Of a stretch of DNA of 64,000 bases, positions 25,549 through 34,445 are shown piece after piece. The notes below the pieces were generated by a model, which was not told the DNA's origin, made no database searches, and was given only the letters and a program-made list of their open reading frames with translations. The translations under genes and the position numbers were made by a program. The DNA comes from RGIG3701 sp031553595 (GTDB taxonomy: Bacteria; Planctomycetota; Planctomycetia; Pirellulales; Thermoguttaceae): assembly GCA_031553595.1 (NCBI GenBank), contig JAVBLI010000016.1, positions 248,001 to 312,000 on the forward strand. The letters are read 5' to 3'. Position 1 is the stretch's first letter; the number at the start of each line of letters is the position of its first letter.

Positions 25549-28500
25549 TCAGATAAGCCTTTTTTTACGACGAAACAAGTTTTGAAAATGCTCCAGCGCG
25601 GGCCGATGGATGGCGTTGATGTTCGTGGCGGGCGATTCTTCGGCACGTGCTTCGGCGAAAATGGATTCGTGGGCCGTTTGATTTGGGGAAGCGGCGGAGG
25701 GGACTGGCGGCAGTGCGATACTCGGCTGCTGAGCTTCACGGGGAGGATCGTAGTCCGACCAGACGAGATGGTATGCGTCGCGTGTGACGGCCGGTTTCGG
25801 CTGCGGAAGCGGTGTGCGAATCACGCCCGACGGCTGATTCGTTGTAAGTGCTGGCTGCGGTGCGACTTCCGGCGTCACCACTATGGGCGTTTCGGGTGTT
25901 GTGGAAATGCCGAACATGACCGCGATCTCGGCAGGCAGCGAGTCGGATGCTGCTTCGAGGTGCGTGTCGGCCACCGTCGCCATGCGGGGAATCGCGATGG
26001 TTCGGTTGGCGTCCAGCACACCGGTACCGTACTGTTTCGCAAACTGGATGAGATCATAGATGTTGATTTTGCCGTCGCCGTTGAAGTCGGAGGCAGGGTG
26101 CTGCTCCGTGCTTCCGCCATAGGTCTTCGCGAACTGGATGAGGTCGTAGATGTTGATTTTGCCGTCGTCGTTGAGGTCGTACGGTACGGCCCACACATTC
26201 GCGGCGATATTATCCTCGTTGATCGTCAGCCAATTTTTCACGGCGGCATCGCGGAAAATTTCACTTGCCGGCACTCCCGGTTTGTTGCCGGAAGCGGTGG
26301 TCGTAGCGGGTGTTAAGGCGATCGCCCCCAGCCGCATCGACATTTGCGACCATAAAAATGTGTCGTCGAAATGGATCGTGACCATCACTTCCGTTAGCCC
26401 GGTTGCCGCATGAAACACCGCGTCGCCGAAGGTTAGTGTGACGCCCGCGGAGGCCTGGTACTGGATCGCGCCGCCGTCGTCGGTCATCGGCACGAAGAGA
26501 TCGGCGTCGTAAGCCAGCACGATCTGCGTCCCGTCGTTGATTCCCTCGGCCCAAAACTCCGCCCAGAAACGCTGCCATTCGTGGATGGCCGACATCGTGG
26601 CGGCGCCGGGCGCGGACGTGATCACCCCCGTGACGGGAACTGCCGCGGCAATCCTCGCGAAAGTCGTCCGCAACTCCATCTCCGGAAAACACGTGTTCGT
26701 CATGATGCAATAAACCGGCATCCCGGCCAACGATTTGGCGAACGTGAACACGCCGTCGATGTTCGTGATGCCTTCGGTAATCTCCGCATCATTCATGCCA
26801 TAGTACCACGTATACGTCGTCGTTTCGCCCTGCGCGCCGTGCTGCGCCGCCAGTCCGTCGAAACGCTTCGGGAGGCCGTCCGGGATCGCGAGGGCAGATT
26901 GCGGTGCGTATTTGCAGGACATCATGTCGGTATCCGGCAGGCGAAGCGACACGAAAGTTAAATAATTGGAATCGCATTCCAGTTCCGTCAATGCCGTGCA
27001 GAGGGAGAGATCCAGCGCGGTGAGCTGGTTGAAGCTGCACTTTAGCGTAGTCAGCTCGGTACATGCAGAGACTTCCAGCGAGGTCAGCTGGTTGGAGCTG
27101 CAATCAAGATTTTCCAAAGCGGTACAGTTGGAGAGGTTGAGCGATCCGCTCAAGACGGCATCGCCCGCCCGAATTTCCGTTAACCGCATTTCGCCGTCGA
27201 TCTCCGTCCAGAAGGCGTAGTCGCCCAGGCCCTGGGAGTCGACGAGATTCTTTTCGTAGGCGTTGTACGGCGTGGGCGGCGGGACGTTGGCGATGGTGAA
27301 GTTTTTGACGCAAACGTTGTTCGCCTCGTTCGATTCGTCGACGGCGTTGAGCGTGTCGAGGGTCAGCGTCAGGGTGTAATTACCCGCGGCCAGGGAGCCG
27401 AAATTGGCGCCGACATTGTAATTGGAATAGATTTGATACTTGTTTGCCCCTAAGATATTCGTGTAATCGAAGTCTTGCAGATACGTGGTTGACGTGTCGT
27501 TGTTGCGCAGGGTGAACCTCACGAGGTTGGAGGCCGTCACGTTGAGGGAGCCCACATTCTGAAACGCGAAATGGATGAACACATCGTCCGTCGTGTAGAT
27601 CACCGTCGTGTCGAACACCTTGCTGCGGTCGCTGGATCCAGTGATTGAATTGGTGGTTACGATGATCGCCTCGGTCTCGTTGGCAAAGAACGGCATCGGT
27701 TCCAGGTCCGGCATCGGCACCGGCGGTACGGAGGTGTAGGCCGCCAGCCAGGTGTAACTTTCGAGGTATCCGGTGTCGTTGCCATAACCCACCAATTGGT
27801 AATGGCCGTAATCCGGGGCCCAAACGACGGAGATTTCTTTCAGCAGGTTCGGCGCGTCGGCCCCGCTGCCGGAGTCGTCGTCGGAGTCGCTCACCAGCAG
27901 CGAGAGAATGTGTCCGTAGTCGGATGTGGGAATGCTTGTGTCGTAGGTGAAGCCCCACAGGGTGATCAGATGGCCTGCTTCCGGGGGACGCGTGTCGGGA
28001 TCGGTGTGCCAGCCGAGGGTCAGGCCGACTGCGCCGCCGGTTGCCAGGCGGTTCCCGGCACGTAAAACGCCGGCCGCGGTGTTCATGTTTTCATTTCCCG
28101 CCACGGCGACGTAAGGGTAATCCGAAAAAAAGCCGCCGTTGCTGTTTCCGTCGCCGGCGATGAACCATTGATTCGCTTCATACGCAGTGCCCGCGCCGTC
28201 GTCGAAGGCTTCGCGGAAGCAGTCGAAAATGGCGTCTTCGTTCTCGAATCCCGCATGCTCCCCCCAGCCGGCGTAGGCCAGCATGTTCGCGGATGTGGCG
28301 GCCCAGCAGAGTTGGGTATCGCCAGCGTTGGTTTTCTCGGCATCGAACGGCGTCACGGCCGACAGAAAATACTCGGGATTGGCAAGGATGGTGTCGATTT
28401 CTTTCTGCGAAACATCCGCTAAATAACCCATCTTCGTGCCGCCGAGGCTGAACCAGAATTCGTTGTAGCGCAGTTCGACAGTGGCGATTTCGGCGGACTG

Positions 28501-28695
28501 ATAAGCCGGCACGGCTGGCAAAAGATTCAGCTCGGCATACATCGCCGGCGTCGCCGGGAAGTCCGTGGGGGAAACGGAAAGCAGCGCCCGCTCCTCCAGC
28601 GATTCCACCCGCAGCTTGCGGCTAAACCGTTTTTCGCCACTTTTCGGCGATTCAGATTTCTTGTTAAAAAAATGACGCAGCAGCATGTCAATCAT
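25549..28695 (-). CDS. Large surface protein: LEPR-XLL-like motif, IdeS-like peptidase, CARDB, LRR, dockerin-like
   Basis: The start at 28695 (MIDMLLRHFFNKK) has GGAG at a six-base spacing. The N-terminal VESLEERALLSVSP (30-43) is the planctomycete surface-protein motif. Next comes an IdeS/Mac-like cysteine peptidase region (QLCWAATSANMLAYAGWG, Cys130; candidate His in GHLITLWGF). Then follow a CARDB-like beta domain (about 325-472), leucine-rich repeats (about 505-585, NLSNCTALENLDCSSNQ), an Ig-like/cohesin-like part, and two DxNxDGxI dockerin-type calcium repeats (about 835-892). The tail is Pro-rich and ends basic. 1048 aa, extracellular; the substrate is unknown. It overlaps no neighbour and is tightly followed by ndh. 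Confidence 0.85.
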   Translation of the reverse strand: MIDMLLRHFFNKKSESPKSGEKRFSRKLRVESLEERALLSVSPTDFPATPAMYAELNLLPAVPAYQSAEIATVELRYNEFWFSLGGTKMGYLADVSQKEIDTILANPEYFLSAVTPFDAEKTNAGDTQLCWAATSANMLAYAGWGEHAGFENEDAIFDCFREAFDDGAGTAYEANQWFIAGDGNSNGGFFSDYPYVAVAGNENMNTAAGVLRAGNRLATGGAVGLTLGWHTDPDTRPPEAGHLITLWGFTYDTSIPTSDYGHILSLLVSDSDDDSGSGADAPNLLKEISVVWAPDYGHYQLVGYGNDTGYLESYTWLAAYTSVPPVPMPDLEPMPFFANETEAIIVTTNSITGSSDRSKVFDTTVIYTTDDVFIHFAFQNVGSLNVTASNLVRFTLRNNDTSTTYLQDFDYTNILGANKYQIYSNYNVGANFGSLAAGNYTLTLTLDTLNAVDESNEANNVCVKNFTIANVPPPTPYNAYEKNLVDSQGLGDYAFWTEIDGEMRLTEIRAGDAVLSGSLNLSNCTALENLDCSSNQLTSLEVSACTELTTLKCSFNQLTALDLSLCTALTELECDSNYLTFVSLRLPDTDMMSCKYAPQSALAIPDGLPKRFDGLAAQHGAQGETTTYTWYYGMNDAEITEGITNIDGVFTFAKSLAGMPVYCIMTNTCFPEMELRTTFARIAAAVPVTGVITSAPGAATMSAIHEWQRFWAEFWAEGINDGTQIVLAYDADLFVPMTDDGGAIQYQASAGVTLTFGDAVFHAATGLTEVMVTIHFDDTFLWSQMSMRLGAIALTPATTTASGNKPGVPASEIFRDAAVKNWLTINEDNIAANVWAVPYDLNDDGKINIYDLIQFAKTYGGSTEQHPASDFNGDGKINIYDLIQFAKQYGTGVLDANRTIAIPRMATVADTHLEAASDSLPAEIAVMFGISTTPETPIVVTPEVAPQPALTTNQPSGVIRTPLPQPKPAVTRDAYHLVWSDYDPPREAQQPSIALPPVPSAASPNQTAHESIFAEARAEESPATNINAIHRPALEHFQNLFRRKKRLI

Positions 28696-28896
28696 GAAAG
28701 ACTCCGGGAACAGATGAAACGTGCTGGAAAACGAAGCGGCGAGGAAACGGTCAGGAAACACACGTGTCCTATTAAATATCATACCACGGCGCGGGCCGGT
28801 TTTCAATGTTTTTTCAAGATTCGGGCAGTTTTCGGGCAGAATTTTTCGCCGCGCAAGAAACAAAAAACGCCTGCACGGAATGCAAGCGTTTTGAGG

Positions 28897-28969
28897 TGGA
28901 GAATAGCGGGGTCGAACCGCTGACCTAATGGCTGCCAGCCATTCGCTCTGCCAACTGAGCTAATTCCCC
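28897..28969 (-). tRNA. tRNA-Ala (anticodon GGC)
   Basis: Read on the minus strand: acceptor GGGGAAT/ATTCTCC, D stem GCTC/GAGC, anticodon stem AATGG/CCATT with loop CTGGCAG (anticodon GGC, alanine), and T arm AGCGG-TTCGACC-CCGCT. The four arms close well over 73 nt. The 3' CCA is not encoded (ACCT follows the acceptor), so it must be added by the CCA enzyme. The usual GGGGNNN acceptor of tRNA-Ala is present; I do not see the G3:U70 pair in its expected form beyond a G:T at position 3, which fits alanine identity. Confidence 0.95.
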
Positions 28970-29003
28970 GGCAACGATGATGATCATCATCTGATTAACA
29001 GGT

Positions 29004-29031
29004 ATTATATGAAAAACGCCGGCCGCGCCAA
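29004..29031 (-). promoter_or_regulatory. Promoter of the tRNA-Ala gene
   Basis: On the minus strand TTGGCG (29031-29026) and a perfect TATAAT (29009-29004) are 16 bases apart, about 35 bases upstream of the tRNA 5' end. A palindrome GATGATGATCATCATC (28977-28992) lies between promoter and tRNA. Confidence 0.55.
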
Positions 29032-29057
29032 GGGGGGCGGAGGATTTTTTCCGGGTT

Positions 29058-29843
29058 TCACGGGTTTTCCGAAGCGTTTTTCTTTTCGCCGAAACCGGGC
29101 GGCGAAAATCCCCGGCACGCCAGCCCGGCGTCCGCCCAGTATTCGTGGAAAACCGCGTTTCCCCACCATGGTTCGGGCATGGAATAACGCGGGTCGGGAA
29201 GCCCCGCCTGCTCTTTTCGCAGCAAAATCTCCGCCGCCTCCGCCTGCGCGATGTACCCCACGTTTCCGATCATCTTCGCGATCAGCAATTTTCGGCAGTA
29301 GGAATCCAGCAGCTCCGTCTTCCAAAACGCCCGCTCGATGGTGTCGCCCCAACTGACGGTGCCGTGATTAGCCAGCACGACGACCTGCGACTTTTTCACG
29401 TATGGCAGCACCGAATCCGCGAACGCCTGCCCCCCCGGCACGGCATACTTCGCCACTGGAACCTCACCGAGCTGCATCTCTACCTCCGGCAGCGCAAATG
29501 TCGGAATCGGCTCGCGCGCCATGCCGAACGCGGTGGCATACGGCGGATGGCAGTGCACCACCGCCTGAACGTCCGGCCTAGCCCGATAAATCGCCAGGTG
29601 CAGCCGGATTTCGCTGGTGATGCCGCGCGTGCCGGTGAGCGGATTTCCGTCCAGATCCACGGTGCATAAATCCTCCGGCGTCATGAACCCCTTACAAATC
29701 ATCGTCGGCGTGCATAGAATCTCCGTTTCACTGACACGACAACTGAGATTTCCATCATTCCCCGCCGCGAACCCCCGCTGATAAAGACGCTCGCCGATGA
29801 GGCAGATGTCGCGTTTCAGATGTTCAAGCGGTGGAAAAGGCAT
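29058..29843 (-). CDS. Class II aldolase/epimerase (fuculose-phosphate aldolase-like)
   Basis: A zinc-dependent aldolase of the FucA/AraD/adducin family, likely cleaving or isomerising a sugar phosphate. Zinc ligands are His98 and His100 (VVHCHPPYATAF) and the later His in LANHGTVSWG; the active-site glutamate may be E78 or the E in LPEVEMQ. GNDGNLSCR and TPTMICKGFM bind phosphate in this family. The start is the ATG at 29843 (MPFPPLEHLK); upstream residues from 29897 lack similarity and look like read-through of a family C repeat. About 261 aa, a little longer than FucA because of a C-terminal extension (PWWGNAVFHEYW). The exact substrate cannot be told. Confidence 0.88.
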   Translation of the reverse strand: MPFPPLEHLKRDICLIGERLYQRGFAAGNDGNLSCRVSETEILCTPTMICKGFMTPEDLCTVDLDGNPLTGTRGITSEIRLHLAIYRARPDVQAVVHCHPPYATAFGMAREPIPTFALPEVEMQLGEVPVAKYAVPGGQAFADSVLPYVKKSQVVVLANHGTVSWGDTIERAFWKTELLDSYCRKLLIAKMIGNVGYIAQAEAAEILLRKEQAGLPDPRYSMPEPWWGNAVFHEYWADAGLACRGFSPPGFGEKKNASENP

Positions 29844-29916
29844 GGCGTGGGGATGGGATGTGGATTTTACTTCAGAGATTCGCCTGGCGCGCCTCATTTA
29901 GCATTTCGCATTAAAT

Positions 29917-30312
29917 TCACTTCGCCGGGCCGATGAGGCGATGTACGCTTTCCAAAAGACGATCCATGGGGAAAGGTTTTCGGATATAATCGTCGACGCC
30001 GAGCGTTTCGGCGTACGTCTGGTGGCGGTTTCCTTCGTTCGCGGTGATCATGATGATCCGCACCGGCACCCGCAGCGTGCGGCGGAGCTTTTCCAGCACC
30101 AGAAACCCGCTGCGCTTGGGCATCATCATGTCCAGAATGACCAGATCGGGCGACTCCCGCTCTGTCAGCGTCAGGCCCTGATTTCCGTCACTGCCACAAA
30201 AAACCCGGTAGCCTTTCGCCTCCAGCGTAATCTGCATGGACTCCACGATTTCCTGGTCATCATCAATAATCAGAATCTTTTTCTGGGCATTATTTTCGGC
30301 GGCGGAACTCAT
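29917..30312 (-). CDS. Response regulator, receiver domain only (CheY-like)
   Basis: 131 aa, consisting of a single receiver domain: acidic pocket IIDDDQE (17-19), phospho-acceptor Asp61 in LVILDMMMP, the conserved Thr in MITAN, and Lys in YIRKPF. No output domain, so it acts by protein contact. No histidine kinase gene lies nearby; the Ser/Thr kinase at 10 kb is unrelated in type. The start at 30312 has GGAG some ten bases upstream. Confidence 0.92.
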   Translation of the reverse strand: MSSAAENNAQKKILIIDDDQEIVESMQITLEAKGYRVFCGSDGNQGLTLTERESPDLVILDMMMPKRSGFLVLEKLRRTLRVPVRIIMITANEGNRHQTYAETLGVDDYIRKPFPMDRLLESVHRLIGPAK

Positions 30313-30365
30313 AAATCGGAGCCTTTAAGGGAACATTTTTTCCATACGAATCACTACTCACTTCA

Positions 30366-30371
30366 ATTATA
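30366..30371 (-). promoter_or_regulatory. Possible -10 element for the response regulator
   Basis: TATAAT on the minus strand, about 55 bases before the gene start at 30312. The matching -35 would be TTTATT 16 bases upstream, which is weak and lies in the terminator of the gene behind. Confidence 0.3.
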
Positions 30372-30389
30372 CCGCACGGCCGTGCGAAA

Positions 30390-30412
30390 TAAAACCCCTC
30401 GAAGCGGGGAAT
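30390..30412 (-). terminator. Intrinsic terminator after waaA
   Basis: CCCCGCTTCGAGGGG on the minus strand (30409-30395) followed by TTTTATTT. It is about 80 bases beyond the waaA stop at 30491 and also precedes the response-regulator gene. Confidence 0.7.
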
Positions 30413-30490
30413 TTTGAGAATTTTCAATTTTTGTTTGATTTTATTAGAAAGGTAAAGTCCCCTCGGGAACGCCACGTCTTTTCCAAAATC

Positions 30491-31852
30491 TCACCCCTGC
30501 GGCGCTGCGGTTTCCGAAAAAACACGTTCAGCCAGCAGATTTACGGTTTTTTCGGTCGCGCCGAGCTGGGAATGGATGAGTTCCGTTACGTTTTTTCGCA
30601 GTGTGTCCGCGAATTTCGTGTCCGTCATGCAGCGGCGGACGAAATCGGTCATGTCTTCCCCATCTTCCACCACCACAGCGGCATGATGGGCGAGCATGGC
30701 GGCCACGATGTCCCGAAAATTCCACGTATTCGGCCCAAAACACACCGCGGAGCCGTACGCGGCGGCCTCAATCATGTTCTGCCCGCCCCGCGTGCCCATA
30801 CTCCCGCCGACAAAACCGATTTCCGCCAGCCCCCAAAAGGCGCCCAGCTCGCCGACGGTGTCCACCAGAAGGATGCGGGCCGGTGTGTGATTTTCGTTTT
30901 CATGCGGCGGCGCGGGCGGATTTTTGTCGGAAAACGCGGAGCGGCGGTCCCACGGAAGACAGCCGTTTTCCAGCAACTCCGCCACTTCCGGGAAACGCTC
31001 CGGATGCCTCGGCACGAGAATCAGACGCAGGTGCGGAAAATCGTCTTTGAGTGTGTGGAAAGCGTTTAGCGCCAATTTTTCCTCCGGTGCCTGCGTGCTG
31101 CCGGCCAGGAAAATCACGTCATCTGGCTTTACACCCCACAGCCCCGCCAGGGCCTGTGTCCGCGGATTTCGCCGGTCGGTGACGGCCCCATCATATTTCA
31201 TGGACCCGACTTCCGTCACCTGCGCGTCCTCCGCCCCCAAAGCGCGAAAACGCTCGGCGGTGGCAGGATCCTGCGCGAGAATGTGCGTCAGCGTCCGGAT
31301 CATGGAGCGGGTGAGGAATCCCAGACGGCGGTAACCGCGGAAGCTTTTTTCGCCAAGCCGGGCGTTCACCACCACCACCGGTACACCCCGTTTTCTCGCG
31401 GTGAAAAGCAGGTTCGGCCACAGCTCCAGCTCCACCAGAATCAGGACGTCCGGGCGGAGGCGGCGAAACGCGTTATCCACACTCCACGTGAAATCCAGCG
31501 GGCAGTAAAACACCGTGAGCTCTGGGAATTTCTTTCGGGCCAGCTCCATGCCGGTTTTTGAAGTGGTGGAGACGGCATACGCGAAATCCGGGAACCTCGC
31601 CCGAAGCGCTTTCAGGAGCGTCCCCGCAAGCTGCACTTCCCCTACACTGACGGCATGAACCCATACGCGTTTTTGCGTTTTATGCGCTGCAGACGCATTA
31701 TTTCCCGGGAAAAAAGGCACTCGGCCGAGAAATTTTTCCGAAAACCCCTCCCGGTAACGCCCGGTGGTGACGGCGCGGAAAATCAGCCACGGTGACAGCA
31801 GCAGCATCAGCAGCAGATAACCGGCGTTCAGGCACCACGAAAAAAGCCACAT
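30491..31852 (-). CDS. waaA: 3-deoxy-D-manno-octulosonic acid (Kdo) transferase
   Basis: A GT30 enzyme adding Kdo from CMP-Kdo to lipid IVA in LPS synthesis. The N-terminal membrane anchor (LNAGYLLLMLLLSPWLIF), VHAVSVGEVQLAGTLL, the catalytic-region VELELWPNLLF, and the C-terminal FVGGSMGTRGGQNMIEAAAYG are recognisable. 453 aa, near the family's 420-430. It supports an outer membrane with lipid A/Kdo in this planctomycete. It is divergent from an LptF/LptG-like permease, a functionally linked pair. Confidence 0.92.
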   Translation of the reverse strand: MWLFSWCLNAGYLLLMLLLSPWLIFRAVTTGRYREGFSEKFLGRVPFFPGNNASAAHKTQKRVWVHAVSVGEVQLAGTLLKALRARFPDFAYAVSTTSKTGMELARKKFPELTVFYCPLDFTWSVDNAFRRLRPDVLILVELELWPNLLFTARKRGVPVVVVNARLGEKSFRGYRRLGFLTRSMIRTLTHILAQDPATAERFRALGAEDAQVTEVGSMKYDGAVTDRRNPRTQALAGLWGVKPDDVIFLAGSTQAPEEKLALNAFHTLKDDFPHLRLILVPRHPERFPEVAELLENGCLPWDRRSAFSDKNPPAPPHENENHTPARILLVDTVGELGAFWGLAEIGFVGGSMGTRGGQNMIEAAAYGSAVCFGPNTWNFRDIVAAMLAHHAAVVVEDGEDMTDFVRRCMTDTKFADTLRKNVTELIHSQLGATEKTVNLLAERVFSETAAPQG

Positions 31853-32039
31853 CGGAAAGTCCCCGGAGTTATATGTAAAATCCTTTTCATCTGATTTCGG
31901 CTGACGACAGGCGCGCCGCGGATGAAATCATCCGTCATCTTATCAGATTTCGGCAAAAAAGGAAATCCCTCTGGCGGAGAGTGCGTAAAGCGTGTAAAAT
32001 GTGGAAAGAATATTCGTCATTTTCGCAGGGAGAGCACAC

Positions 32040-33332
32040 GTGGACACCATTCCGTATTTTACGCGCGTCGACCGGTATTTCGCCGGGCGTTTTTTATGGT
32101 ATTTCATGCTGTGTCTGTTTATCGGCGGAAGTCTTTTTCTTGTATTCGACTTTTTCCCGAAAATCGATGATGTTTCAAAACTGTTCCAGGATAAAGGGAC
32201 GGCGGGCACGCTGGAAATTCTGGCAAAATATTACACGATTCATATTTCACATGTGTTTCGTCTCCTCGGCGGAATTCCCATTTTGCTGGGGGCTGCCCAA
32301 GCGCTTTACACGCTGGAAAAGGGGAGTAATCTCACGACGCGCGGCGGAGAGGTCATTCCCATTTTGACCAGCGGGTTTTCGCGCTGGCGGGTGGCGATTC
32401 CGTTTTTGTATACCGGTATTTTTTTGGTGATCTGTTCCACGGTGCTGAATGAGTGTTTCTTGCCCGGGTGTTATGCCTGGCCGGGGGCGAATTCGAATAA
32501 TTTTTCGGAGGAAGCACGGGTGGCGTTTACCCAGCGGGATTTATTCACGGGCGTGGAAATTCAGGGAGAATCGCTGGACCTCCGGCAGAAATGGATCCGT
32601 GCGCCGCGTGTGGTGGTGCCGCCGCCACTGGCGGAGCGGAGTTTCACGGTTTCCGCCGCCGCTGGGCAGTGGTATCCGGAGTCGGAATCGCACCCGGCCG
32701 GTTATTTAATGACGGAAGTCGAGCATTTTGCGGAAATAAAAAGAATGCTCCTGGCAGATCCGATTTACCTGCCCGTGCGGAGTGTGCCGGCGGCGGAGCG
32801 GCAAAAGTCGGCGTCAAAATCCGGTGGCGGCCAGAATCCTAAAATAACGGAAAATGGAAAAAATTCCGTGAACCCCGTCCCGCGAATGAAATTGCTGCTG
32901 TTAACGGAAGATCAGCCGTGGATTCCGACGGACGCGATTTTTTTCTGCACGGATGTGATGCCGTCCGGGCTGTATAAGCAGGGGAATTCGTTTGTGCCGA
33001 TTTCGCTGCCCGACCTGCGGCGGAAAATCGCCTCGCCCAGTGTGGATCGGCAGTTGAATCTGCGGGTGGAAATGCACAGCCGGATTCTTCAGCCGCTGCT
33101 GGATGTGGCGCTGCTGATGACGTGCCTGCCGCTGCTGCTTTCCGGGCGTTTTCGCTCGAAACTTTTCATTACCGGGATGCTGGTGGGGATGTCGTGTCTG
33201 TATATGCTGATCCCGTCTTTCACGACGCTTCTGGGGCGTGAAGGCGCCGTCACCCCGATGGTCGCGGCCTGGATTCCCGTCTTCGTTTTTTACTCGCTGG
33301 CCGCCCTGCTTTTCGAGGAATATTATACGTAG
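32040..33332 (+). CDS. LptF/LptG family permease
   Basis: Six hydrophobic segments in the LptF/LptG (YjgP/YjgQ) arrangement: three N-terminal (FLWYFMLCLFIGGSLFLVF; LLGGIPILLGAAQALYTL; VAIPFLYTGIFLVICSTV), a large periplasmic domain, and three C-terminal (PLLDVALLMTCLPLLLSG; LFITGMLVGMSCLYMLI; MVAAWIPVFVFYSLAALL). It would be part of the LptB2FG machine extracting LPS from the inner membrane. The start is a GTG at 32040 (VDTIPYFTRVDRY) preceded by AGGGAGAG; the in-frame ATG at 32001 is less likely. 430 aa. No partner lptB lies in the window. Confidence 0.88.
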   Translation: MDTIPYFTRVDRYFAGRFLWYFMLCLFIGGSLFLVFDFFPKIDDVSKLFQDKGTAGTLEILAKYYTIHISHVFRLLGGIPILLGAAQALYTLEKGSNLTTRGGEVIPILTSGFSRWRVAIPFLYTGIFLVICSTVLNECFLPGCYAWPGANSNNFSEEARVAFTQRDLFTGVEIQGESLDLRQKWIRAPRVVVPPPLAERSFTVSAAAGQWYPESESHPAGYLMTEVEHFAEIKRMLLADPIYLPVRSVPAAERQKSASKSGGGQNPKITENGKNSVNPVPRMKLLLLTEDQPWIPTDAIFFCTDVMPSGLYKQGNSFVPISLPDLRRKIASPSVDRQLNLRVEMHSRILQPLLDVALLMTCLPLLLSGRFRSKLFITGMLVGMSCLYMLIPSFTTLLGREGAVTPMVAAWIPVFVFYSLAALLFEEYYT

Positions 33333-33357
33333 CGCCGTTATTAAGTTGGTGTATCCG

Positions 33358-33481
33358 CAAGAACAGCAGCCGGGAGCGCAGCGGAACGCAGTGACGCGAA
33401 GAGACCGGATAAGCACCGCCGAGCGTTCCCCCACTTCGATCCGGTCATTGCGCTTCGCTTCATTCCCGGCTGCTGTTCTTG
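33358..33481. repeat. Family A palindromic repeat, copy 3
   Basis: Ends CAAGAACAGCAGCCGGGA and TCCCGGCTGCTGTTCTTG with inner AGACCGGAT and ATCCGGTC. The left arm is the GCGCAGCGGAACGCAGTGACGCG type; the right, as complement, the ATGAAGCGAAGCGCAATG type. It fills the gap between two convergent genes. Confidence 0.9.
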
Positions 33482-33506
33482 TGAGTAAACTAATTTCGAT
33501 AGATCT

Positions 33507-34445
33507 CTAATACTGCGCTGCCGTCTCGCGCAGCCCCTCCAGCAGCCCCACGCGCGGCGCATATTTCAGCAGCGTGCGTGCCAGCGTGATGTCCGCCCGG
33601 CTTTCACGGATATCCCCCACCCGCGGCGGCGCATGCATGGGCGCGATGTCCGTGCCGAGGATTTCGTTCAGCGTGGCGATGAGCGTCAGCAGGCTGTAAG
33701 ATTCACCGTTGGCGATATTAAAGACTTTTCCGGAAACATCCGCCGCGGGAGCGTGGGCGGCGAGGAGGTTCGCGTCCACGATATTCGAGACGAACGTAAA
33801 ATCGCGGGACTGCTCTCCGTCCCCAAAAATCGTGGGGGCCTTCTTCGCTTTCATGGCCGTGATGAAAAGCGGAATGACGGCAGAGTACGGGCTTTTCGGG
33901 TCTTGCCGCGGACCGAAAACGTTAAAGTAACGCAGCCGGACGGTCTCCAGGCCGTACGTGGCCGCGAACGCCTCGACGTAAAGCTCCGCCGCGAGCTTCG
34001 CCGCTCCGTACGGGGAAATCGGGGCGGGCAAATCGGCTTCCGTTTTCACCGGCGCCCCCACGTCTCCGTATGCACTGCTGGACGCCGCATACACCACCCG
34101 CCGCACGCCGGCATCCCGGGCCGCGTCCAGAAGCTGCACCGTTCCAGTCACGCACGCGTCATGCACGCGCATGGGATGCTCCACACTCAGGGGCACGGAC
34201 GCCAGGGCCGCCTCATGGAAAATCACGTCCACACCCTTCACGGCTCGCGCCGCCGCTGCCGTGTCTGTCAGGCTGCCTTCCACCAGCTCCACGCATCCGT
34301 CTTCCAGCCACGGCGAAAGATTCTGTCGAAAGCCAGTGCAAAAATTGTCCAGCACGCGGACGTTCACTTCCGCCTCCGCCACCAGCCGCCCGACGATATG
34401 CGACCCGATAAACCCCGCGCCGCCCGTAACCAGATACGTTTTCAT
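33507..34445 (-). CDS. NAD-dependent epimerase/dehydratase (UDP-glucose 4-epimerase-like)
   Basis: An extended SDR enzyme. NAD-binding TGGAGFIGS (7-15), SSSAYG (122-127) and the catalytic Tyr146/Lys150 pair (SPYGAAK) are present; RYFNVFGPRQDPKSPYSAV is typical of GalE and related NDP-sugar epimerases. 312 aa from the ATG at 34445, which overlaps the upstream gene's stop by four bases (ATGA) and so is translationally coupled. It probably epimerises a nucleotide sugar for surface polysaccharide. Confidence 0.9.
   Translation of the reverse strand: MKTYLVTGGAGFIGSHIVGRLVAEAEVNVRVLDNFCTGFRQNLSPWLEDGCVELVEGSLTDTAAAARAVKGVDVIFHEAALASVPLSVEHPMRVHDACVTGTVQLLDAARDAGVRRVVYAASSSAYGDVGAPVKTEADLPAPISPYGAAKLAAELYVEAFAATYGLETVRLRYFNVFGPRQDPKSPYSAVIPLFITAMKAKKAPTIFGDGEQSRDFTFVSNIVDANLLAAHAPAADVSGKVFNIANGESYSLLTLIATLNEILGTDIAPMHAPPRVGDIRESRADITLARTLLKYAPRVGLLEGLRETAAQY

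Noticed and set aside
28696..28863. Upstream extension of the IdeS-like protein
   Set aside because: The ATG at 28695 has a proper Shine-Dalgarno and begins the expected LEPR-XLL-type N-terminus.
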